Shown piece by piece: positions 6,516-15,884 of a stretch of DNA of 64,000 nt; positions within the stretch are counted from its first letter, which is position 1, and every line of letters begins with the position of its first letter. The notes beneath the pieces were generated by a model. The model did not search any database and had not been told where the DNA came from. It saw only the letters and a list, made by a program, of their open reading frames with translations. Position numbers and translations under genes: made by a program. The stretch lies in contig NZ_GG729935.1 in assembly GCF_000160135.1 (NCBI RefSeq), forward strand, positions 476,829 through 540,828, given 5' to 3'. The DNA is from Oribacterium sp. oral taxon 078 str. F0262 (lineage in GTDB: Bacteria > Bacillota > Clostridia > Lachnospirales > Lachnospiraceae).

Positions 6516-8276
6516 TTATTCAATCATCTGAAAATGCTTCAGAGCCTCTTCAATCGCCTTTTCTTTCTCTTCCGGGCATCTCGGATGCCTGCTGTCCTCG
6601 GACTTCGGCTTGTTGTGGTTCTCCCTCTCGATGATCCCATGCTTCCGCTTTACCTGTGCTATATTCAGGTTTGTTACACGGAATCCATAGTTTTCCTGCA
6701 CCCAGTTCCGAATCTCTGCGTAGGTCGCTTTACTCTCCGCCGCCGTCAGATCCATTTCATCCATTTCGACCTTCACACTGATGTGAGACTTCGCTCCAGA
6801 AAATTTGGACAAAAGACACACCGTCTCTATGTGCACCGTCTCCGGGAAGTTGTCAAAGGGGCGGATGCGCCTCAGCTCATAGCCATGCTCCCGGAGATAT
6901 TTTATATCCCGGGCGAGGGTCGCCGGATCGCAGCTGACATAAATGAGGCGCTCCGGAGACATAGAGATGATAGTTTCCAGGCATCTTTCGTCGCAGCCCT
7001 TTCTGGGAGGGTCCACGCAGACAAGGTCGATCCGCTCCCCCGGGTGCTCCGCATGCCAGCGCGGCAGGAGCTCTTCCGCTGCCCCGGTGAAAAAATATGC
7101 ATTTTCAATGCCGTTCCGCTCTGCATTTTCCCTGGCATCCCGGACGGCATCCGGAATGATTTCAATCCCGTAGACCCTTCCCGCGGCGGCTGAGAGGAGG
7201 AGGGAGATCGTTCCGATCCCGCAATATAGGTCAAAGACATTCTCTGTCCCGCTGAGCGCGGAAAACTCCAGTACGGTTTCGTAGATCCGCTCCGTCTGTA
7301 CCGGGTTCACCTGATAAAAGGAAAGGGGAGAGATGCGGAAACGGATCCCCTGAATCCGGTCCTCGATGAAGCCGGGCCCGTAGAGATTCACGATCTCCCG
7401 CCCCATGATGACATTGTCTCTTCCCGTGTGGATACTGAAGGAGAAGCTTCTCAGTCGGATCTTGCTCCGCGTTCTCTTTCCTCTATTCTCCCGGCCTTCC
7501 TCCTTACCTGCGGAAGGGAATTCCGCTCCGAAGCTTTCTCCCTCCGAGCCTTCCGGATCAGGAGCCTCCGCCCCTTTTAATTCTGAGAGAAGACTCTCCC
7601 AATGCGGGAGACTTCGTCCGTTTATGACAAGGCAGAGCATCCATTCTCCGCTGTAATAGCCCTTCCGGATCAGCGCGTGCCTTATAAGCCCCTTCCCGCT
7701 CCCTTCGTCATAGGGCGGGATATCAAAGCGCTCCATCCAGCGAAGGAGGATGGAGAGAATATCCCGGTTCTCCTCCGCCCCGATCAGGCAGTCCTCACAG
7801 GGAATGAGCCGGTGGCTCCTTCCCGCATAGAATCCGGCGGAAGGCCTTCCCATCCGATCCCGCGCGATCGGATACTGGGCTTTGTTTCGATAGCGGAGCG
7901 GATTCTCCATCCCGACGATCGGATCCGAAATTTCTCTCAGGAACGCCTCCTCCACGCCCCCGATCCGGCAAAGATCTGTGAAAAGCTTTCGCGTTTTGAA
8001 CTTAAGCTGCGCGGAATATTTAAGGCTCTGAAGCTGGCAGCCGCCACACTGTCCCGCGATCCGGCAGGGGGCCTCCACCCGATCCGGGGAGGGGGTGAGG
8101 AGCTCTATAAGCCGCGCAAAGCCGTAGTGCTTCTTCAGCTTCAGAGCCTGGGCCAAAATCCTGTCTCCGATGAGAGCTCCCTTTACCAGCCAGACAAATC
8201 CGTCCTTTTTTCCGATCCCGAGCCCCTCCTCGGAAAGGTCCGTGATCGTGAGTTCCAATCGTTCATTCTTTTGCAT
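6516..8276 (-). CDS. rlmD: 23S rRNA (uracil-1939-C5)-methyltransferase RlmD/TrmA family with extra C-terminal tail
   Basis: A 586-residue SAM-dependent RNA methyltransferase. It has an N-terminal TRAM domain (ELTITDLSEEGLGIGKKDGF), iron-sulfur cysteines around CRIAGQCGGCQLQ, the SAM motif VFDLYCGIGTISL, the NPP-like VCVDPPRKGC and the catalytic region YVSCDPATLARD. It methylates a uridine in 23S rRNA. The normal family end (PETVHIETVCLLSKF) is followed by about 88 extra residues (DEMDLTAAESKATYAEIRN, IIERENHNKPKSEDSRHPRC), an extension seen in many Clostridia. That tail abuts the AT-rich acquired block. I start at the ATG at 8276 (MQKNERLELT) because the TRAM domain begins there and GGGG precedes it. 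Confidence 0.92.
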   Translation of the reverse strand: MQKNERLELTITDLSEEGLGIGKKDGFVWLVKGALIGDRILAQALKLKKHYGFARLIELLTPSPDRVEAPCRIAGQCGGCQLQSLKYSAQLKFKTRKLFTDLCRIGGVEEAFLREISDPIVGMENPLRYRNKAQYPIARDRMGRPSAGFYAGRSHRLIPCEDCLIGAEENRDILSILLRWMERFDIPPYDEGSGKGLIRHALIRKGYYSGEWMLCLVINGRSLPHWESLLSELKGAEAPDPEGSEGESFGAEFPSAGKEEGRENRGKRTRSKIRLRSFSFSIHTGRDNVIMGREIVNLYGPGFIEDRIQGIRFRISPLSFYQVNPVQTERIYETVLEFSALSGTENVFDLYCGIGTISLLLSAAAGRVYGIEIIPDAVRDARENAERNGIENAYFFTGAAEELLPRWHAEHPGERIDLVCVDPPRKGCDERCLETIISMSPERLIYVSCDPATLARDIKYLREHGYELRRIRPFDNFPETVHIETVCLLSKFSGAKSHISVKVEMDEMDLTAAESKATYAEIRNWVQENYGFRVTNLNIAQVKRKHGIIERENHNKPKSEDSRHPRCPEEKEKAIEEALKHFQMIE

Positions 8277-8320
8277 CTTTACCCCATCGCTATACGGAAA
8301 GAATCTCCCTGCCCCTTCCT

Positions 8321-9226
8321 TCACGTCGTCTGTCGTCCGCTGTCCAAAGCCCAGAACCGCTCTCCCATGCTCTCTGAAACACAGTCTATCAGTCGCTTTG
8401 CTGCCGGGGAGGCATCCCGAAGGGAGGGGAGGGAGATCCCGAGCGTGACATACTGCGGGGGAGAGAAGGGGAGCTCCGCGACCTCTCCCTTCCATCTTTT
8501 CGAGATCAGACGCTGATTAAAGCTGATGCCAAGCCCCGCTTCGACCATATTGTAGGTTGCAAAGCCGTCCCTCGTCGAGAAGGGGCTGTGCGGCCGGATC
8601 CCATATCGACTGAGGAGGCGATCCTGATCGGTGTCCTGATCCGGTGCGGTATGAATGAAGTCCTCCTCCGCCAGTCTCTCCAGAGGAAAGGAGGCCTCTC
8701 CCGCAAGAGGATGCTTCTTCGGAAGCCATACGACAAGCTCATCCCGAAAAATCGGAAGCCAGTCACAGTCCCTTCTCCTCGGCTCTGCCCCGAGACAGCA
8801 GTCGACGGAGCGCTCTCCGAGCCAGTGCGACATCTCTTCGTTTCCTCCCTCCCTGAGACGAATGATGATCTTCGGATAGCGCTTCTTAAATCTCTTCAGG
8901 ATCTCCGGCATCCACATCGCGGAAATACTGTAGTAGCAGCCGATCGTGAGGGAGCCGCTCACAATGCCTCGGATCTCGGCCGCGGATTGCTCTGCCCTCT
9001 GCTGCGCCCTCCGCAGCTCCCGGAACAAGGGCAGCATCTCCTTCCCGTTTTCCGTGAGACGGACACCGCGTCTGCTCCGGATAAAGAGGGGAAAGCCGAG
9101 CTCCTCCTCCAGCGAGCTTATCATCCTGGTGATCCCGGACTGCGTATAGTCCAGGCGCTCCGCGGCCGCGGTCAGGCTTCCCTGTTCCGCGGCAAGAAGG
9201 ACGGCTTCGCATTGCAGGGCTTCCAC
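8321..9226 (-). CDS. LysR-family transcriptional regulator
   Basis: A 301-residue LysR-type regulator: winged helix in residues 1-60 (LAAEQGSLTAAAERLDYTQS, GITRMISSLEEELGFPLFIR) and a periplasmic-binding-like effector domain (GSLTIGCYYSISAMWMPEIL to the C-terminus). The start is GTG at 9226 with GGAGAG upstream; this gives the usual family N-terminus. It is divergent from the threonine-aldolase-like gene, the classic layout in which a LysR protein controls its neighbour from the shared intergenic region, where a dyad is present. The effector is unknown. Confidence 0.9.
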   Translation of the reverse strand: MEALQCEAVLLAAEQGSLTAAAERLDYTQSGITRMISSLEEELGFPLFIRSRRGVRLTENGKEMLPLFRELRRAQQRAEQSAAEIRGIVSGSLTIGCYYSISAMWMPEILKRFKKRYPKIIIRLREGGNEEMSHWLGERSVDCCLGAEPRRRDCDWLPIFRDELVVWLPKKHPLAGEASFPLERLAEEDFIHTAPDQDTDQDRLLSRYGIRPHSPFSTRDGFATYNMVEAGLGISFNQRLISKRWKGEVAELPFSPPQYVTLGISLPSLRDASPAAKRLIDCVSESMGERFWALDSGRQTT

Positions 9227-9245
9227 GGCGTCTCTCCTTCCGCTT

Positions 9246-9312
9246 CATGACAGAATGTCATGACTTTCATGATACTTCTCCGTTTGCGTCATAGTTGCTT
9301 TTATTCTACAAT
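9246..9312 (+). promoter_or_regulatory. Divergent control region: dyad plus promoter for the aldolase-like gene
   Basis: CATGACA-GAA-TGTCATG (9246-9262) is a 7 bp-arm dyad 20 bases upstream of the LysR start and a likely LysR site. A plus-strand promoter, TTGCGT (9284-9289) and TACAAT (9307-9312) with a 17 base spacer, lies 70 bases before the aldolase-like gene. Confidence 0.5.
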
Positions 9313-9381
9313 TCAGTTAGGAAAAGAGCAAGGAAAAGCAGGCTCAGGCCGGGCACAGAGCTCAGGCGGAAAGGAAATTCT

Positions 9382-10443
9382 ATGGACGGTCGCTTACCTT
9401 TTTCGTGTGATTATCTGCAGGGCGCTCATCCCAGGATCCTGAAGAGGCTTTCGGAGAGCAATTTCGAGAGCGAAGCGGGCTATGGGGAGGATTCCTTTTC
9501 CGAGACGGCGAGGGAGAGGATCCGCCTGGCCTGCGCCTCCCCGGACGCGGAGATCTATTTTCTCCTCGGCGGCACCCAGAGCAATGCGACGGTGATCGAT
9601 GCTCTCCTTCGGATGTATCAGGGCGTGATCGCGGCGGACAGCGGCCATATCAATGTCCATGAAACCGGCGCGATCGAGGCGGACGGACACAAGGTTCTGA
9701 CGCTGAAAAACCACGAGGGAAAGATCTCCGCATCGCAGATCGAGACCCTCCTCCTCGCCTATCAAAATGACGAAAACCAAAAGCATATGGTCATGCCCGG
9801 CATGGTCTATCTCTCCCATCCGACCGAATACGGAAGCCTCTACTCGAAGGCGGAGCTTCGCGAGATCAGTGAGCTCTGCCGCTCATATCACATCCCCCTC
9901 TATCTGGACGGCGCAAGGCTCGCCTATGCCCTGGCCTGCCCGGAAAATGATCTGAGTCTTTCGGATATCGCAAAGCTCTGCGATGTCTTCTATATCGGAG
10001 GGACAAAGTGCGGTGCTTTACTCGGAGAGGCCGTCGTCATACCAAAAAGGGGCCTGATCCCTCATATGACTTCTATCATAAAGCAGCACGGCGCCCTCCT
10101 CGAAAAGGGGCGAATCCTCGGAATCCAGTTTGACGAGCTCTTCCGGGATCGGCTCTATGAAAGGATCGGTGTCCCGGCCATACGGGAGGCCGGGAGAATC
10201 CGGAGCGCCCTGCTCGCGATGAACATTCCGCTCTGCTTTGATTCCCCGAGCAACCAGATTTTCTGTCTCCTGGAAAACCGCTTTCTGCGGACTCTCTCGG
10301 AGAAAGTGGACTTCAGCCTCTGGGAAAGATATGACGAAGCGCATTCCATCATCCGCCTCGCGACAAGCTGGGCAAGCCGCCCCGAGGACAGTGAGGCGCT
10401 CATCGCCTGCTTCGCGGAAAAGAGCGGGAGAAAGGCGGGCTGA
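9382..10443 (+). CDS. ltaE: Threonine-aldolase-like PLP enzyme (beta-eliminating lyase family)
   Basis: A 353-residue fold-type I PLP enzyme. AEIYFLLGGTQSNATVIDAL near residue 50, LSHPTEYGSLYSKAELREI, YLDGARLAYAL (the Asp that contacts the PLP pyridine nitrogen) and YIGGTKCGALLGEAVV (Schiff-base Lys) are the family landmarks. Members cleave L-threonine or L-allo-threonine to glycine and acetaldehyde; low-specificity relatives use other beta-hydroxy amino acids, so substrate is inferred. I start at ATG 9382 with AGGA upstream; the frame extends to 9295 without a good start. Divergent from and probably controlled by the LysR gene. Confidence 0.85.
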   Translation: MDGRLPFSCDYLQGAHPRILKRLSESNFESEAGYGEDSFSETARERIRLACASPDAEIYFLLGGTQSNATVIDALLRMYQGVIAADSGHINVHETGAIEADGHKVLTLKNHEGKISASQIETLLLAYQNDENQKHMVMPGMVYLSHPTEYGSLYSKAELREISELCRSYHIPLYLDGARLAYALACPENDLSLSDIAKLCDVFYIGGTKCGALLGEAVVIPKRGLIPHMTSIIKQHGALLEKGRILGIQFDELFRDRLYERIGVPAIREAGRIRSALLAMNIPLCFDSPSNQIFCLLENRFLRTLSEKVDFSLWERYDEAHSIIRLATSWASRPEDSEALIACFAEKSGRKAG

Positions 10444-10471
10444 AGCGGGAAGGAGGGGGGCGGCTGAGGCT

Positions 10472-11800
10472 TCAGAGCAGCTGTTCCTGCTCAAGCCGAA
10501 GTCCGCTCCGAAGCATCTCTTCGATCAAGCTGTGAAAAATCCGGTACTCCGGATCTCCGAGCAGAGCCTCCAGTTTCCTCCGATAGCTCTCCCCGCAAAG
10601 CGGAAGAGCTCTGTCCCTATAGCTTCTCAGGGTCTCGGTGTCCATTCGGTACGGTTTTAGCTCCGGGACGATATTTCGCTTAAGCCTTGCGAAGATCCGA
10701 AAGCCTCCGAGGTCGATATCACTCCAGTGGAAATAGGAAATGGCGCTCCCCGCCCTTTTTCCCGCCTCATAGATTTTCCGAAACCAGCGTCCCCTCAGAG
10801 GACTGTAGAAGCCTCCGTGCCAGATCACGAGCTCTGAGGGAGAGCGTTTTTTCAGATACCAGAGATAATTTGCGAGATTTTCGATAAAGAGCACCCGCTC
10901 CACCCCGGAAAGCTCCAGTCTTTTGATATGCCGAAATGTCTCGGAATTCAGGTAGGCTCCGTAACATTCTCCATGGAAGCGGATGGGCTCCTCTTCTTCC
11001 AGCCAGACGGAGATTCCGCCGCAAAATTGCAGTACCTCCGGCCAGCGGCAAAGACCATAATTCTCAAAAAGAGTCTCATCTCCCTGTCCTTCATACGGAG
11101 AATTCCGATCAATCTCTCGAAGAATCGAGAGAAGGGGAGCCTTCAGTATTTTCTCGAAATATTTGCTGTCCCCATAATTTCTTGCGCTGAATACCCGCTC
11201 TGTCTCCTCAGTTTTGTTTTTATAGAGAAAGAGAAGGGCCTGTAAAAGCTCTCCATTGATTCTCTCTCCTCTTCGGAAAAAGCGCGGAATCCTCTGCCTC
11301 TTTTCTATACTCTCCAGCATATCGAGGAGAAAACGACGGATTCTAAGCTGCTGCTCCGCCTCCCCCGTTCTCCCCTCCCGGGCGGAAGGGGCCCCGGACT
11401 CTTCCTGACTTTCGGAAGCCCTGTCCTCTACCTCTATCGCAGAGAGCGTCTCCTCGATATTGATTCGAAGCCTCGCAAGCTGGGAGGAAAGAGGCGTCCT
11501 GTCAAGAAGATAATAAGCCCTTTCTCTTGCCTTTTCCCCGGAGAGAAGCCAGACGGACTCTACGAGATTTCCCCTCTCATAGCGGAGCCAGCTGTAGTCG
11601 AGGATGCCCTCCTCCTTCAGCCGGTCCAGCTCTGAGAGAAAGCTTTTTTTCTCATCGATATTTTCCATTGCCTGCGAGAGCGCGGCCTCCTTCATGGGAT
11701 GAAGCAGTCTGCGCCGCCCTCCCTCATCCCCCTTTCGAAAGCCCGCGCTCCTTTCATAGCGGTCCAAAAGTGTCCCGAGAAGATATTCTCTATAGTTCAT
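10472..11800 (-). CDS. jetD: Wadjet JetD: DUF2220/toprim-type nuclease subunit
   Basis: A 442-residue protein whose C-terminal half carries the toprim-like DUF2220 domain: VERVLFIENLANYLWYLKKR (the acidic Glu), ELVIWHGGF and ISYFHWSDIDLGGFRIFARL (the Asp-x-Asp pair). In Wadjet systems JetD is the topoisomerase-VI-related nuclease that cleaves closed circular plasmid DNA after extrusion by the JetABC SMC complex. The start overlaps the jetC stop by 4 bases (ATGA), typical of coupled translation. The gene is intact although jetA and jetC upstream are damaged, so it probably has no working partner. Confidence 0.88.
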   Translation of the reverse strand: MNYREYLLGTLLDRYERSAGFRKGDEGGRRRLLHPMKEAALSQAMENIDEKKSFLSELDRLKEEGILDYSWLRYERGNLVESVWLLSGEKARERAYYLLDRTPLSSQLARLRINIEETLSAIEVEDRASESQEESGAPSAREGRTGEAEQQLRIRRFLLDMLESIEKRQRIPRFFRRGERINGELLQALLFLYKNKTEETERVFSARNYGDSKYFEKILKAPLLSILREIDRNSPYEGQGDETLFENYGLCRWPEVLQFCGGISVWLEEEEPIRFHGECYGAYLNSETFRHIKRLELSGVERVLFIENLANYLWYLKKRSPSELVIWHGGFYSPLRGRWFRKIYEAGKRAGSAISYFHWSDIDLGGFRIFARLKRNIVPELKPYRMDTETLRSYRDRALPLCGESYRRKLEALLGDPEYRIFHSLIEEMLRSGLRLEQEQLL

Positions 11801-14800
11801 CGCGACTCTCCGCCCGGCTCATAGCCCGACTCCGGCTCTGTCTCCTCCTCGATCTCTCTTGGGTCAAAATACCGGGTAAAGGAATGGTGATGCTCCCGAT
11901 AAACCGCGATGTTTCGGTCTACAATGGGCGCAATGTCCGGTATCTTATCCGGCGGCGCGGAAAAAATCGCCTGCAGCCCGAATCTTCGGAGAAGGACAAT
12001 GCTCTCCCGGATCCTCTCCCCGTCCATTTTACTGAAGGCCTCGTCCAGTATGATGAGCCGGATGGTATTGGCCGCCGCGCTTCCCTTCATCCGGATCCGG
12101 CAAACCTGAGAGAAGGACGCAAGGAGTGAGATATAAAAGGGGAGCTGGGTCTCTCCTCCTGATTTTTTAAGGAGCGTCTTTGAGAGGCGCTGCTCCTCCC
12201 CCTGCTCATTGCTCACAATAAGGTCAAAGCTCAGATAGGTCTTATAATCCGTAAATTTCGCAATATTCTTTTCGTACTCCCGCTGCCTCTCCGCGGAAGG
12301 CTGCTCCTCGCTGATGACGAGGAGCTGAAAGAGCTCATCGATCTGCTTTTGATATTTTTTGTTAAAGGATTCTGAGGCGATATTCCAGCCGCCCGTATCC
12401 ATGAGGAGAGGGTCTGTGATCATATTGTAATAATCCCTGTACTCCGATCTCGGACTCAGCACAAAATGATAGCGGTCCGTTCCGAAAACGCTGCGGCGGA
12501 GGGATTCATTCAGCTCCTGGATCTGTTCCCGGACCGATTCCACATTGGACTTCAGCTTCGCGATGAAATCATCCCGGAACTGGGCATAGGCCTTCTCCTT
12601 CGCGTCTCGGATCTTCCCGATATATTCGGGGAGCAGAATCTCCTTCTTCTCCCGAAGCTCCCTGTCGTAATCCTCATTGGAGTCCCGGTTCACGTCAAAG
12701 GGCATCCTGTAGAGAGAATTATAGCGCATCCTGAGACGCCCTCTCTCATCGAATTTTTTCTTGATCTCATTTTCCGTCAGATTAGCCGCTCTCTGAAAGC
12801 TTTCCCGAAGGGAAAGGCTCGTCCTCGCGCCCTTCCGGGCCTGCTCTTTTAAAAAGCGCGCTTCCCCCGTATTCTCAATCCAGTCCGGGGAGAAGTTCTC
12901 GGAGATCGCCTCTTTTATCCTCTCGACTTCCTTCCGGAGTCTCGGAAGCTGTTCCTCCGACAGGAGCCTTCTCCTCTCCTGATAACTGCCAAGCTGCTTC
13001 TGGAGTCTCTCCCGTTCGTCCTCCCGTCTCTTCTGCTCCGCTCTCTTTTTCTGAATCTCCTCCCGGAGCCGATCGGCATAGCTTAGGTCCAGCTTCTCAA
13101 GCTCCGCGGAAAGAATCTTCACCCTCTCTTTGAGTTTGGGAAGCTCCCTGTAGGCACGGAGTGACTCCGCATGACTTTCCGCCTCATAGCTGGACAGAGC
13201 CTCCGCACGGCTCAGCTCCTCCATAAGCGCATGGTTTTTCGCCAAAATCCTCTCTTCTCTTTGGAGCTCCTCCTGCTCCTCCTTCAGCTTTTTTAGCAGG
13301 ATCTTCGTGGATTTCCGCCCGATAAAGGGATCCTGATATCGCCTGGGATCGATTTTTCTCGCCACAAAATTCTTATAGAGCATAACGGAACGCGTAATGG
13401 AGGTCCGATGCTCCTTCAACTCCTCCACTCTCTCACACTTCATGACCTGTCCGAGGAGGTAGTCGATGAAAATGCGCGCGTCCTCATTTTCGGCCTCCAG
13501 CTCTTCCGCAAGGGAGCCGTCCCGCGCCTTAAAGCTCCCGCTCCGCTTAAGCTTTCCGATGTCGACAAGGCCCGCATCATAGAGTCCCCGCTCTCTCCGC
13601 ACTTCATCGTAGATTTTCAGAGCCTCTTCGTAATACTCCTCCGGGAGAAGGAGATAGAATTTCTGCCGGTCCAGATAGGCCTCAACCGCATTTCTCCACT
13701 CCGGATTCCGGACCTCCAAAAGCTCTGCGAGGATGGATACCGTGACCGTGTGAGCAGTCCTCTCAAAAAGAGTCTTCTCAAGGACCGCCTTAAGGCCGGT
13801 GACATAGGAAGGATAGGGCTTAAATCCCTTCTCAAGATCCCGGATCTTTGCCTCAAGCTCCGAAAGACGGGAGGAGAGCTGCCTCCTCCTTGCGCGAAGC
13901 TCCTCCCGATAGAGAAGAAAATCCTCCTTGAGCGCTGTGAGCTTCTCCGCCGCCAAGCGGAAGGGGAAGTCCGAGCTCTCCTCCGGCTCCCCTCCCTCCT
14001 CTCCGGGAAGACGAAGGCGGGAGAGCCGATCGAGCAGGGGGCGCTGCTCCTCCCCTCCCCGAAAGCCGCATTCCTCCGCCCTTTTCAGCCGGAGGCTCCA
14101 GTTCTCCCCGAAGCTTCGAAGCTTTTTCAGAGCTTCCTCCGCGGAGCCATGAAGCGCCCGGATCTCCTCCTCCGCCTCAGATATCCTTCCCTCCAGCTCC
14201 CTCGCCTTCTTTACAAGGTCGGAGCCGTGATACTCCTCCTCCAGCTTTTCCAGCTCCAGGAAGAGCTCTTCCCCTTCTCTCCGCAGAGACTGAATCCTCT
14301 CTTCCGTCTCCCGAAAAAGTCGCTCTGTCTCCAGAAGCTGTGCCTTTAAGCCCTCTTCCTCCCGGAGATACCCCTCCTTTTCCGCACGGACCACGATATA
14401 GCGCTGCTGCTTCAGCTTCTCCTTTTCCGCCTCATATCTCTCACTGAGAACCTGAATCTCCGTCAGCGCCTCCACCTTTTCCGTCGTCCGCTTCGCCTCA
14501 TCCTCCAGGCTCTTGTACTGGCGGATACCGCTCTGCATCTCCTCCACGCGGATCTCATGCTTCACATCGCAGATCGACTCCGTGATGAATTTTTCGATAT
14601 CCGTGATCGGCGTAAAGGGCACCGCTTTTTTAAAAAGGAGCCGGTACTTCCTCTTGATCTGGCCGAACTTTCCCTCCGTGACCTCCTGATAGCGGCGATT
14701 CGTATCATAGAATTCAAAGCCCTTCTTCCCCGCATAGCGATTCAGAAAAAGCTTCAGCCCGTTCAGGTCATAGGGTATGTCCGTCCTCTCGTCGATGAAG

Positions 14801-15216
14801 CAGTTCTCCGGAATTCCCTTCTACGGGATGAGAAACCAGCGGTAATTCACCGAAAGCTCCCTCCCGCAGTCCGCGGCAAATCCCACCGTAAAGTATTTCC
14901 CCTTCTCCGTATCATAAAATTCCAGTGCGACATAGCTCGTGAACGGCCCCGTGCGAAGATACTCATAGCCCGCATCCCCATCATCCCCCGTCTCCCCGTA
15001 GAGATACCCCTTGAGAGAGCGGACGGATTTCTGATTGGCCGCTTTATTAAAATAGGACCCGCTGCTGTCTCCGAGAATTACCAGCTGCAGGGCGTCGATA
15101 ATAGTGGACTTTCCGGCCGCCGTCTTCCCCGTCAGGAAATTGATCATATCAAAGTCGATCAGTTCCTTCTCATAGCTGTACCAGCGGATCATGAGCATTC
15201 TCGTCAGCTTCTTCAT
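11797..15216 (-). pseudogene. jetC: Wadjet JetC: SMC/MukB-like ATPase, interrupted by TAG
   Basis: The 1,140-codon frame encodes an SMC-like ATPase. MINFLTGKTAAGKSTIIDAL near residue 25 is the Walker A motif, long coiled coils fill the middle, and LSKTLLKKSGGETQLPFYIS (signature) with IRLIILDEAFSKMDGERIRE (Walker B) close the ATPase head. JetC is the loop-extruding motor of Wadjet anti-plasmid defence. TAG at 14821-14823 follows residue 131 (YRWFLIP), and the same frame continues with KGIPENCFIDERTDIPYDLN. A restart further down would lack Walker A, so the product should be inactive unless the stop is read through. Overlaps jetB and jetD by 4 bases each. Confidence 0.85.
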
Positions 15217-15884
15217 TTCCCTTCATCCTCCGCGGAAAGCTCTTCTCCCCCCTCCGAATAGGACTCTCCTTCCTCCCCCGCCAAATCCCCGTCCCCCTCC
15301 TCGAGAAGTCTGTGCATCCCCGTGATCTGCTCATTGGAGACCACAAAGAGGATCGTGGGCAGGATCAAAAGCCTCGTATCCGCGTCCTCCCACCTGCCTC
15401 CCGCCTTTTCCAGCAGGCGAAAATGCGAGAGTATGCGGAGAGAGGAGGAGAGCGCCAGGTTTGAGGGCTTCTTCCGGATCGCACCGACCGATATCATCTT
15501 GTGTACGAGGTCCGCGACACTGACGAAGATCTCCCGCGAGAGGGAGATCTTCTCTCTCTCCTCCTCGTAGATCAGGCGAAGCGTATAGAGGATCAGCGTG
15601 CTCTGCTTGTCGAGTCTCAGCCGGTTTTCATCATACTCGCTCTGAAGGCTGATCACGCCGTAATTATTGTCCCTCTCAAGATGAAAGGCGCTGTAGGAAA
15701 AATATTCCTGAAAAAGCTCGAAGTTCCGCTCCACAAAGAGATACTCCGGGTTTGTCCTTGCGATATGATCTGTGAAGTCATAGCTTCGGGAGAGAAGATA
15801 GCTGTGGGAAAGAAGTTTATTCACCATTCTCCGGAACTGCTCCTTCTCCGTCATATTCAGCTTTTCAAACTGCTCCTCCAGCAT
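15213..15884 (-). CDS. jetB: Wadjet JetB: DUF4194 kleisin-associated subunit
   Basis: A 223-residue DUF4194-type protein: EQFRRMVNKLLSHSYLLSRS near residue 16, FELFQEYFSYSAFHLERDNN, STLILYTLRLIYEEEREKIS and LRILSHFRLLEKAGGRWEDA. JetB is the KITE-like subunit that binds the JetA kleisin in the JetABC complex. An acidic tail (EEGDGDLAGEEGESYSEGG) ends the protein. I start at ATG 15884 (MLEEQFEKLN) behind GGAGAGG; an in-frame ATG at 15971 would only add low-complexity residues inside jetA. It overlaps the jetA end by 20 bases and jetC by 4. Confidence 0.85.
   Translation of the reverse strand: MLEEQFEKLNMTEKEQFRRMVNKLLSHSYLLSRSYDFTDHIARTNPEYLFVERNFELFQEYFSYSAFHLERDNNYGVISLQSEYDENRLRLDKQSTLILYTLRLIYEEEREKISLSREIFVSVADLVHKMISVGAIRKKPSNLALSSSLRILSHFRLLEKAGGRWEDADTRLLILPTILFVVSNEQITGMHRLLEEGDGDLAGEEGESYSEGGEELSAEDEGK

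Noticed and set aside
7602-8516. 304-codon plus-strand frame opposite rlmD
   Set aside because: Antisense of conserved methyltransferase motifs.
13408-14349. 313-codon plus-strand frame opposite jetC
   Set aside because: Leu-rich shadow of the JetC coiled coil, with no start signal.
14821-14823. Stop-codon reassignment (TAG as sense)
   Set aside because: flp, the DUF5702 gene and the amidase gene end in TAG with correct family lengths, so TAG is a stop in this organism.
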